This document shows positions 21,829-31,034 of a DNA stretch of 64,000 nt, in pieces; position 1 is the stretch's first letter, and every line of letters begins with the position of its first letter. The notes under the pieces are model-generated. The model was not told the DNA's origin. It did no database searches and was given only the letters and a program-made list of their open reading frames with translations. A program made the translations under genes and the position numbers. This DNA is from Rhynchopus sp. YZ270_cl-10 (taxonomy: Eukaryota > Euglenozoa > Diplonemea > Diplonemida > Diplonemidae). The stretch lies in the NCBI GenBank assembly GCA_964035575.1, contig OZ037904.1, positions 1,178,001 to 1,242,000 on the forward strand, given 5' to 3'.

Positions 21829-21980
21829 GGGGACCATTTTTTACACATTACAACACACTTGTCCTTTCTTTTTACCCTCCCTCCCTCCCCCTTTCCTTTG
21901 TTTTATTGTGAGCCTTGTACGCCTCCACGGGGCGGTCCCTGGGCAACGGTTGAGGAGTGCAGGCCGGCGAAGCGCAAGGA
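21829..21980 (+). ncRNA. HDV-like self-cleaving ribozyme candidate at the 5' end of LINE-B1
   Basis: P1 pairs 21829-21835 (GGGGACC) with 21934-21940 (GGUCCCU). P3 is GCC/GGC around the loop UCCACGG, and J1/4 is GGGCAAC (21941-21947). The GGCGAA junction with the candidate catalytic C follows. The last P2 pair is lost here (CAAGGA instead of CAAGGC), so this copy may be weaker. Confidence 0.65.
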
Positions 21981-22034
21981 GTAGTGTGTCTTGTCCTTCT
22001 TTGTTTTCGTTTTTTGGTTTTTGCTTTTTTAAAA

Positions 22035-22187
22035 ATGAGGAGGAAGGCCCTTTTGGGGGCGTTGTGGGTGGTGCTGCATGTCTGCATCAGCAACAGCAGC
22101 AGGTGCTACACCAACAGCAGCAGCAACAGCAGCAACAGCAGCAACAGCAGCAACAGCAGCAACAGCAGCAACAGCAGCAACAGCAAG

Positions 22188-22221
<34 letters not shown>

Positions 22222-22255
22222 GCAACAACAGCAACAGCAGCAACAGCAGCAACAT

Positions 22256-22296
<41 letters not shown>

Positions 22297-22341
22297 GGTG
22301 CTACACCAACAGCAGCAGCAACAACATATGCCACACCAGCT

Positions 22342-22374
<33 letters not shown>

Positions 22375-22580
22375 ACAGCAGCAACAGCAGCAACAGCAGC
22401 AACAGCAGCAACAGCAGCAACAGCAGCAACAGCAGCAACAGCAGCAACAGCAGCAACAGCAGCAACAGCAGCAACAGCAGCAACAGCAGCAACAGCAGCA
22501 ACAGCAGCAACAGCAGCAACAGCAGCAACAGCAGCAACAGCAGCAACAGCAGCAACAGCAGCAACAGCAGCAACAGCAAG

Positions 22581-22614
<34 letters not shown>

Positions 22615-22648
22615 GCAACAACAGCAACAGCAGCAACAGCAGCAACAT

Positions 22649-22689
<41 letters not shown>

Positions 22690-22734
22690 GGTGCTACACC
22701 AACAGCAGCAGCAACAACATATGCCACACCAGCT

Positions 22735-22767
<33 letters not shown>

Positions 22768-25700
22768 ACAGCAGCAACAGCAGCAACAGCAGCAACAGCA
22801 GCAACAGCAGCAACAGCAGCAACAGCAGCAACAGCAGCAACAACATAAGCTGCATCAACAGCAGTAGCAGGAGCACCAACAGCAGGAGCGGCAGCTTCCT
22901 ATGCTACAACAGCTTCCTCATCAGTGGCAGGAGCCCCATTCCCCCCCTTTTTTACCCCAAAAAGAGGCCTCTTGAGCCCAACAACCCAAGCAGCTGCAGC
23001 TTTGATAGCAGCAACAAAAACGTGTGTGGAGGCAACAAAGTAAAGAACTGTTGTCATAACAACCCACACCCCCCTTCCCCCCATGATATCCCCAAAAAGA
23101 GGCAATGTATGCCCAACCACATCAGTGGCTGCAACTGTGATAGCAGCAAAAACGAAATCTTCGGAGTCCTGGGTGGGGTCCCAGTATCACCCCTGGTGTG
23201 CAGCAGCAGCAGTTCCAAAGGCCTTTACAGCAGCAGTTCCAACAGCAGGCTCTACAGCTTTTTCACCAGCAGTTCCAAAGGCTTCTGCAGCAGCGGTTCC
23301 AACAGCAGGTCCAACAGCAGGCACAACAGCAGTTTAAACAGCAGTTCCAACGGCTTCTGCAGCAGCAAGAGCGTTTCCAAAAGCAGTTCCAGCAGCAGTT
23401 CCAGCAGCAGTTCCAACAGCAGGCACAACAGCAGTTTCAACTGCAGTTCCAAAGACTTCTGCAGCAGCAGCTCCAACAGCAGGTCCAACAGCAGGCACAA
23501 CAGCAGTTTCAACAGCAGTTCCAATGGCTTCTGCGGCAGCAGCTCCAACGGCGGGTCCAGCAGCGTCTCCAACAGCAGTTCCAGCAGCAGTTCCAACAGC
23601 AGGCACAACAGCAGTGTAAACAGCAGTTCCAATGGCTTCTGCAGCAGCAGTTCCAACAGCGTTTCCAAAAGCAGTTCCAGCAACAGGCACAACAGCAGTT
23701 TCATCAGCAGTTCCAAGGACTTCTGCGGCAGCAGCTCTAACGGCAGGTCCAACAGCAGTTCCAACAGCAGGCTTAACAGCAGTTTTAACAGCAGTTCCAA
23801 AGACTTCTGCAGCAGCGGTTCCAACAGCAGGTCCAACAGCGTCTCCAAAAGCAGTTCCAGCAGCAGTTCCAACAGCAGGCACAACAGCAGTTTCAACTGC
23901 AGTTCCAAAGACTTCGGCAGCAGCAGCTCCAACAGCAGGTCCAACAGCAGGCTTAGCAGCAGTTTCAACAGCAGTTCCAAAGACTTCTGCAGCAGCGTTT
24001 CCAACAGCCGTTCCAGCAGCAGTTCCAGCAGCAGTTCCAACAGCAGGCACAACAGCAGTTTAAACAGCAGTTCCAATGGCTTCTGCAGCAGCAGTTCCAA
24101 CAGCGTTTCCAAAAGCAGTTCCAGCAACAGGCACAACAGCAGGCACAACAGCAGTTTCATCAGCAGTTCCAAGGACTTCTGCGGCAGCAGCTCTAACGGC
24201 AGGTCCAACAGCAGTTCCAACAGCAGGCTTAACAGCAGTTTTAACAGCAGTTCCAAAGACTTCTGCAGCAGCGGTTCCAACAGCGTTTCCAAAAGCAGTT
24301 CCAGCAGCAGGCACAACAGCAGTTTAAACAGCAGTTCCAATGGCTTCTGCGGCAGCAGTTCCAACAGCGTTTCCAAAAGCAGTTCCAGCAACAGGCACAA
24401 CAGCAGGCACAACAGCAGTTTCATCAGCAGTTCCAAGGACTTCCGCGGCAGCAGCTCTAACGGCAGGTCCAACAGCAGTTCCAACAGCAGGCTTAACAGC
24501 AGTTTTAACAGCAGTTCCAAAGACTTCTGCAGCAGCGGTTCCAACAGCAGGTCCAACAGCGTCTCCAAAAGCAGTTCCAGCAGCAGTTCCAACAGCAGGC
24601 ACAACAGCAGTTTCAACTGCAGTTCCATAGACTTCTGCAGCAGCAGTTCCAACAGCAGGTCCAACAGCAGCACCAACATCAACAGCAGACGCAGCAACAA
24701 CAACTTAGGGGGTGGTGAGCGAGGTATGCTGGTGTTCGGGGTCAGCCTTGAGGGGCGAGAAGGACAGAGTGGCTGTGTGATGATGCGGGTGTGGCAAAAG
24801 GGGTGTGTACAGATAGAGTTTTGGTTCGACTGGTGGTGCAACCTCTGGGAGGTCTTCACCTCCTTGCGTCAACCTGACCCCTGCTGGGTAGTCGAGGCAC
24901 CTGAGTGGGGAGTGTTTGTGTCGTTCGCGGTCCTGGATCTGTGGAAGGACAGACGCGCCCCTACCCTCAGTCATCTCATTTTGTGGCTAGTGGGCAGGAG
25001 GACCAGGAGGACGCGACGAGGACACCGGTCCTTGAACTGGACCAAGTCACAGGCGGGCAGGCTCCGTCGGCGCAAGGCGCCCTGCAATCGTCCGCCCTCT
25101 CCGGCAGCGCACCCAGTTTTCCGCAGGATCAGGGTCGCCGATGCGTTGAGAGGTGCTTTGCAGTGTGTGGCCATCTGGGTTCTGGTTTTTGTGGGGTCTG
25201 AGCTTGGGAGGTCAGCGCCACATGTTTTGGGTTGCGCGCTTTTTCGGGACGCGGAGGTGCTGGGGGTGGGTGTGCTGCGGGGACTGTGCCGCGTTCGGAG
25301 AGGATGGCGGTGGCTGGAAGGGGCGAGCGAGCGAGTGCGCCGATGGACCGGAGGGATCCGAGTGGCTGCCAGCTTGGTGAGGGCCAGTGTGATGGGGGTG
25401 GGTCAGTTGTCGGTGTGTGCAGCCGAGTGGGTGTGGGTTGCATGGTCCGCAGGTGGTTGTTTGGCGGGTTTTGTGGCACTGGTCGGCGTCGCGCGCCCAC
25501 TTGGCTGGGTTCTTCTCTTGGAGGTGCGCCGTGTGGCAGCACGCAGGTGGACTCGTAGGATCGGGATGGCATTTGGCATGCTGGTGGTGTCCCTACTGGT
25601 CTTGCTGTCGCTGTTGTGGCGAGCGGTGACGCCCTGGGACCTGCGCCCTGCCCCTGCTGATCCGGAGCACCCGATCAGCTTGTCCCCGTTTGCGTTGACC

Positions 25701-26981
25701 GGTGGGTGCGCAAACGTGAACGCTCCTGCGTATACAGAGCAAGCGGTGTCTGTGGACGCGACTCTGGCGAAGTTTGGAGCTAAACGCATCCCCAACGTGT
25801 CCACAAATGATTGTGGTTATGTGGCACTACACCTCTGGGACCACGACACGCAGCCGGACGTGAGGGCAATGCGCAAGCAGCTGTATGACACAGCAGTGGA
25901 GGTGTCGAACCGCCTGGTGCAGGTGCTGGGGTCGCAGGAGGCCATGACGGAGTTTGCCAATGGTGTGACCGGCGAGGCCCACCTCAACCACTTGGGGCTT
26001 CAGCTCACCGCGACAGCATCCCGCATCAACATCGTGGTAGTGCAGGCGTCGGAAGAGAACCCCCTCGTGCGCATCACCCCTGGTAGCAAAAGAGTCGCCA
26101 AGTCGTACGCGGAGAGCTTCCAAGCGAAACTTCCCACGGTCGTCATCGCTCTCTGTGACTCTCACTTTGAGGCAGTGGAGCTTGTCCCGGAGGTGGGGAA
26201 GACCAAGGAGGGGATGGCAGAGAAGATGAGGAAGGAGGCTCGGCAGGCAGTGCTGGACACAGCGCATTTGGATGGCATCATCCCCACCAACACCACCACC
26301 ACCGCCCCCCTGGCTACCAAGCTGGGACACATCAATGCGGATCGGGTGTTCTGCCCCTTTGATGGATGCAGAGCGGGAATTTTGTCTTCGAGTGATGCGG
26401 TCGGGGGCCTGTCTCGTAAGGGCTTGCTGCAGCACATGCGTCGCCACCAGGCGGATGGAGCGTACATCCCCGACGAGCTGTTGGGCCACTTGGGCATGTC
26501 GCGCTGTGCGAACGATCAGTGCGACATGCTATTGCCGCAGAGCAAGGAGGTCTGCAACACCTGTACGGTGCACTTTGGCGAAGAAGGCTTCACCGCTCCG
26601 TCTCCCTCCAGTCGAGGAATGCTGACAGATCAGGATGACCTCCCCTCCTTTGAAGTCATGGGGACCACCAGGATCCAGCTGAAGGGCGGGTGCCCAGACA
26701 AACACCTGCAGCTGTACAGCGAGCTCTTCCTGAGGGTCCTCATGGACATCCTGGAGTACCAGGACGAGGTGGCCTGGAAGCGCCTTGCACTGTTCTTCAC
26801 AGTGTTGCACCGGACACGGACAGAGCGAGGGGGCAAGGACCAGGAGCGACGTTTGACGAGCACCTGGGGGAAGGACTTGGAGGCTTGGAAGGCTGGCCAG
26901 TATGTCGCCCTGTGGGAGCAAACGGTAGAGGAGCGGAAGCCAAGGCCCTCTGGGTGGTCGGATGAAGACACTGACGAAGGA
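22035..26981 (+). pseudogene. LINE-B1 polyprotein, C-terminally truncated
   Basis: The first ATG in the conserved frame is at 22035. The upstream opening at 21957 starts with GTG. The frame is open for about 1,650 codons. It has a long Ser/Asn region encoded by CAGCAA repeats and GTTCCAACAGCAG repeats (to ~24715), then Trp-rich and hydrophobic segments. The first OTU-like domain follows (NDCGYVALHLW near 25810, CDSHFEAVEL near 26157), then the C2H2 finger FCPFDGC...LLQHMRRH (~26350-26442). After GWSDEDTDEG the frame enters the E element and stops at 27026. Without RT and endonuclease it cannot move on its own. B1 is nearly identical to B2, apart from repeat-length differences. Confidence 0.85.
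22095..22866. repeat. (CAGCAA/CAGCAACAG)n microsatellite of LINE-B1
   Basis: Three-base-periodic CAG/CAA repeat, with an internal duplication of a segment containing AACATATGCCACACCAGC. All three + frames are open through much of it. The element frame reads Asn-Ser-Ser. Confidence 0.9.
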
Positions 26982-26982
26982 A

Positions 26983-27826
26983 ATGAAAAAATGATGACCA
27001 AAAAAGGTCGGTGTTTCAAGTTTTAGTATAAAAGGTGGGCGGTAAAGTAAAGTAAGTGGCCACTTCCTCCTAAACAAAACAAGAAACTGCATCGTGTGTT
27101 TGTTTTTTATTCTTTTTAATCAATTTGAATACACAGGCGTCACACTTATGGGGCAAAAAAAGGAAAAAAAGAAGACCTAATCCTCCTTACTTAAAAGAAG
27201 GGAAGGGAGAATAAAAAACACACGTGCCCATTGTTTCGTTGTCTGCAGGATGTCTTGTTTTAGTGCCTCACCTGGAAAAAGAAAAATGGATTCCACTCAG
27301 TAAAAATAGCACACCTGTTGAACACACGTCAGGCCAGGAACAGAAGAAAAGCAAACGCTTCCACGAATGGAAGCAAAAGAAAAGTGTGGTGAAAAAACCC
27401 TTTTGGCCAAGGTGGTCTTGACTCTCTGTCTACATACTTTGGGGATGCATGAAAAAATGAAACTAGATGATAGATAACAAGGAGTGTGCGAGAGTGGCCC
27501 TTCTCCAAGCTAAACAAAAAGCAAACACCCTCCACCCATCTGATCCCGCCCACAAACACAAACAATCACGACAGAAAACAAAACAGGCAGAGGATGACCA
27601 GGGTAGGTTTTACTTGGACAGCGAACCTCTGCCTTGATTCCTCTCACGCTCAGCAGGCGAGTTGCCTCAACTCTCCAGACCTGTGCTGCAACACAGGCCT
27701 GCACCTTTAGCCGCTTTTCGCTTCATGCCCCTCATCTGGCGCACTACTAACGGGGGACGCCCCATGTAGGCACATCGGTAGGATTTCGTCTTAACATAGT
27801 TTTTTGTGTAAAAAAAAATGAACCCC
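26983..27826 (-). mobile_element. Element E, minus-strand copy
   Basis: On the minus strand it starts at 27826 with GGGGTTCATTTTTTTTTACAC and runs to ATCATTTTTTCATTT at 26983, next to LINE-B1. It matches the E copy at 43977-45018 over most of its length and the copy at 29476-30258. The 3' poly(A) and the last ~130 bp of the long copy are missing. Its open frames are not conserved. Confidence 0.7.
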
Positions 27827-28879
27827 AAAAGAAACTGTAGCTTTAGAAATCGTTGGTTTTTTTTTTTTTTTTTTTCGCTTTTTTGGAAAGGCCTTGAGAC
27901 ATAACAAAAGAGGGTTTTGAGGCAGACGGAGGGGCTCAACAAATAAGACCTTCCAGGACCCAAGTTTTTTCTAGCCCACAGCAACATAGGTAGAAAGAAC
28001 ATGAGAGGAAGAAGGGACTTACCTGCATGTGAGATGAAGAGGGAAATAGGCAGAGGAGAAGGAGGGGCTTTTTCACTTCAGGGGTTCTTGATGGTCAGGG
28101 CTGGGTTTCTTCTAGGTGGAGATTCCCATGGGTAGACCAAAAAGAGAGAGTAGGTTGAGGTGAAAAAGTTTGGGACAATAAAGACAATAAAGACAATGTA
28201 AAACAGTTGAAACAATGACAATAACATACAGACAGACCAAGTGATGACCTCCCATGCCTCAGGGGCAAGGATGTTCAGCTGGTTCTGGGTTAGTTTCCTG
28301 AATCTGGAGGGGGGGTGAGCGAATCATACAACCCTTCAGTATGGAAACGGAGTCTTGGGCAAGCCTGTGAAAAAGAGGAATAATGGAACAAAAGGACAAG
28401 GGTAAAAAAAAAAAAAATATTAACAAGGGGGTGAATAAAATAAAGAAAATATTAACAAACTAGACAAGGGGGTGAGGGGTAAAAAATGGGAGTTGTGTTT
28501 TTGAATTTTCTGTACAATATTGGATCTGTGCACAGGGGGCATTACCCCTCTAACAGCAAGGGTAAAGTTGAAAATAAAGGAAAGTGCTTCTTTGAGGCAC
28601 TATGACACTTTGACAATCTATTTTTTGAAAGTAAAGTAAAAAGAAGTGCATCCTGGTGGCACTTTGACACTGGCAAACATTCTATTCTATTGTGTCTACT
28701 GTTTCTATTCTAAATTCTAAAACACTGGCTGGGCGACCTCCTGGGAACACCTCACACAAAAATCAAAATGGTAAATGTCAAAAATAAAAATGGGGAAAAC
28801 CACGTTTTCGTACACATATTCTTTGCTTTGCTTTGCTTTGGTTTGCTTAGTTTTGTGTTGTTTTCTTTGTATCTCTTGT

Positions 28880-29475
28880 TTATTGAAAGTCCTCATCAAC
28901 CGCGTCGACATCGATGGAGCAAGCCGCAGCACAGGAAGTGGCAGACGGGTGGGCGGAGGGTGCGGTGTGGCCACTTCCTGTCTGGGCGTTCATTGCTGCT
29001 GATGCGGTGGAGGAGTCGGAGGTGGACTGTGCGGCGGCGATGGGGGACTCTTCATCGCTCTCCATCATCACCTCTGCGGCAGTGTAGCGTCGTCCGAAAG
29101 GGGATGTGGGCTCAGCAGAACAGGAAGTGGCAGACGGGTGGGCGGAGGGTGCTGTGTGGCCACTTCCTGTCTGCGATGTTGTAGCGGGTGCCGTGGTGGC
29201 ATCGACCCCATCTGGGTCTCGCCCTCGGGACCCTGGATCCAAAGCTAGCGACACCGTCACCGTAGGGTCCCAATCATTCGCCCTATCCCGAAAGCTCGAG
29301 TCGCTCATTGCCCTGTTGAGGCAGTCCAGTGTGGACCGGATCTTCTTCTTTGCCGCCTCGGGAGCCTCCCAATTCAGCGCCTTCCAGGTGTGGAGCCATT
29401 CCCGAAACGCCCAGAAGCACCCCTCTGTGCCGAGTCGCGTATCCACCGCCCCTTGCCTGTGGTGGATACGCCTGT
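28880..29475 (-). pseudogene. C-terminal fragment of a LINE-F polyprotein
   Basis: The frame is open from the junction (~29475) to a TAA after DEDFQ at 28880. The 29446 start is a GTG, so no true start is present. A 20-residue motif around QTGSGHTAPSAHPSATSC occurs twice. The N-terminal part (LHTWKALNWEAP...KKKIRSTLDCLNRAMS) resembles the LINE-B C-terminal segment VGLHEWS...KCKAKSTLHALTDNRSS in the spacing of Leu, Trp, Lys and STL. I therefore infer the 3' end of a related LINE. No enzyme domain remains. The alternative is a host protein fragment, which is unlikely because a second copy with a poly(A) tail sits inside LINE-B2. Confidence 0.55.
29437..29471. repeat. 11-bp snap-back inverted repeat at the F/E junction
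   Basis: The arms GCGTATCCACC (29437-29447) and GGTGGATACGC (29461-29471) are separated by 13 nt, exactly at the 5' end of LINE-F where it meets element E head to head. Confidence 0.85.
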
Positions 29476-30258
29476 GGGGTTCATTTTTTTTTTACAGGGG
29501 TTCATTTTTTTTTACACAAAAAACTATGTTAAGACGAAATCCTACCGATGTGCCTACATGGGGCGTCCCCCGTCAGTAGTGCGCCAGATGAGGGGCATGA
29601 AGCGAAATGCGGTGAAAGGTGCAGGCCTGTTCGCAGCAGGTCTGGAGAGTTGTGGCAACTCGTCTGCTGAGCGTGTGAAGTATCAAGGCAGAGGTTCGCT
29701 GTCCAAGTAAAACCTACCCTGGTCATCCTCTGCCTGTCTTGTTCTCTGTTGTGATTGTTTGTGTTTGTGGGCGGGATCAGATGGGTGGAGGGTGTTTACT
29801 TTGTGTTTAGCTCGGAGAAGTGGCTTACCCGCCCACTCTCTGTTATTTATTCAGTGTCATTTTTTCATTCATCCCCAAAGTTTGTAGACAGAGTCAAGGC
29901 CACCTTGGCCAAAAGGGTTTTTTCACCACACTTTTCTTTTGCTTCCATTCGTGGAAGTCTTGTTTTTCTTCTGTTCCTGGCCTGACGTGTGTTCAACAGG
30001 TGTGCTATTTTTACCAAGTGGAATCCATTTTTCTTTTTCCAGGGGAGGCACTAAAACAAACCATTCTGCAGACAACAAAGCAAAGGCAATGTGTTTTTTA
30101 TTCTCCCTTCCCTTCTTTTAAGTAAGGAGGATTAGGTCTTCTTTTTTTTCCTTTTTTTGCCCCAGAAGTGTGACGCCTGTGTATTCAAATTGATTAAAAA
30201 GAATAAAAAACAAACACATAATGCAGTTTCTTGTTTTGTTTAGGAGGAAGTGGCCACT
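29476..30258 (+). mobile_element. Element E, plus-strand copy, 3' truncated
   Basis: It begins with two tandem GGGGTTCATTTTTTTTTACA units (29476 and 29497), continues with ACACAAAAAACTATGTTAAG, and is the inverted counterpart of 27053-27826. It ends at AAGTGGCCACTT (30247-30258), immediately before the LINE-B2 tandem units. The same 12-bp palindrome lies at the mirrored position 27054-27065. Confidence 0.75.
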
Positions 30259-30260
30259 TT

Positions 30261-30836
30261 ACAGGGGACCATTTTTTTACAGGGGACCATTTTTTTACAG
30301 GGGACCATTTTTTTACAGGGGACCATTTTTTTACAGGGGACCATTTTTTTACAGGGGACCATTTTTTTACAGGGGACCATTTTTTTACAGGGGACCATTT
30401 TTTTACAGGGGACCATTTTTTTACAGGGGACCATTTTTTTACAGGGGACCATTTTTTTACAGGGGACCATTTTTTTACAGGGGACCATTTTTTTACAGGG
30501 GACCATTTTTTTACAGGGGACCATTTTTTTACAGGGGACCATTTTTTTACAGGGGACCATTTTTTTACAGGGGACCATTTTTTTACAGGGGACCATTTTT
30601 TTACAGGGGACCATTTTTTTACAGGGGACCATTTTTTTACAGGGGACCATTTTTTTACAGGGGACCATTTTTTTACAGGGGACCATTTTTTTACAGGGGA
30701 CCATTTTTTTACAGGGGACCATTTTTTTACAGGGGACCATTTTTTTACAGGGGACCATTTTTTTACAGGGGACCATTTTTTTACAGGGGACCATTTTTTT
30801 ACAGGGGACCATTTTTTTACAGGGGACCATTTTTTT
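30261..30836 (+). repeat. 32 exact tandem copies of the 18-bp unit ACAGGGGACCATTTTTTT
   Basis: The array of 576 bp is perfect. Each unit contains GGGGACC, the 5' strand of ribozyme helix P1, and the array runs straight into ACACATTACAAC of the LINE-B leader. All six frames are open or nearly so, which explains spurious long translations. Confidence 0.97.
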
Positions 30837-30969
30837 ACACATTACAACACACTTGTCCTTTCTTTTTACCCTCCCTCCCCCTTTCCTTTGTTTTATTGTG
30901 AGCCTTGTACGCCTCCACGGGGCGGTCCCTGGGCAACGGTAGAGGGTGCAGGCCGGCGAAGCGCAAGGC
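30822..30969 (+). ncRNA. HDV-like self-cleaving ribozyme candidate at the 5' end of LINE-B2
   Basis: P1 is 30822-30828 with 30924-30930. P2 is GCCUUG with CAAGGC (30964-30969). P3 is GCC/GGC with loop UCCACGG. J1/4 is GGGCAAC (30931-30937) and J4/2 is GCGAAGCG with candidate catalytic C at 30957. P4 differs from B1 and B5 in loop sequence (UAGAGGGUGCA) yet keeps CGGU/GCCG pairing. Confidence 0.7.
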
Positions 30970-31034
30970 GTAGTGTGTCTTGTCCTTCTTTGTTTTCGTT
31001 TTTTGGTTTTTGCTTTTTTAAAGTCTTTTTTAAA

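Larger units (their letters stand above)
21829..26981 (+). mobile_element. LINE-B1: intact 5' end, 3' truncated
   Basis: The copy starts with a single GGGGACCATTTTTT unit at 21829 and has the 5' ribozyme-like region. It is collinear with B5 until GACGAAGG at 26981 and then meets the minus-strand E element. The RT, endonuclease and second OTU regions are absent. Its variable Ser/Asn region is about 260 bp longer than that of B2. Confidence 0.85.
27857..29475 (-). mobile_element. LINE-F, minus-strand 3' fragment
   Basis: It is read on the minus strand. A 5'-truncated reading frame ends at 28880, then comes about 1 kb of 3' untranslated DNA with a poly(A) at 27857-27875 (T-run on +). The segment 27890-29020 is the reverse complement of the F copy at 35834-36958. 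At its 5' end it meets element E head to head. Confidence 0.75.

Noticed and set aside
21812-22867. 351-residue poly-glutamine protein
   Set aside because: The Gln frame is an alternative reading of the LINE-B CAG repeat. It stops right after the repeat, whereas the Ser/Asn frame continues into conserved LINE sequence.
30261-30836. CRISPR-like direct repeats
   Set aside because: The 18-bp units are immediately adjacent with no spacers, and the DNA is eukaryotic.
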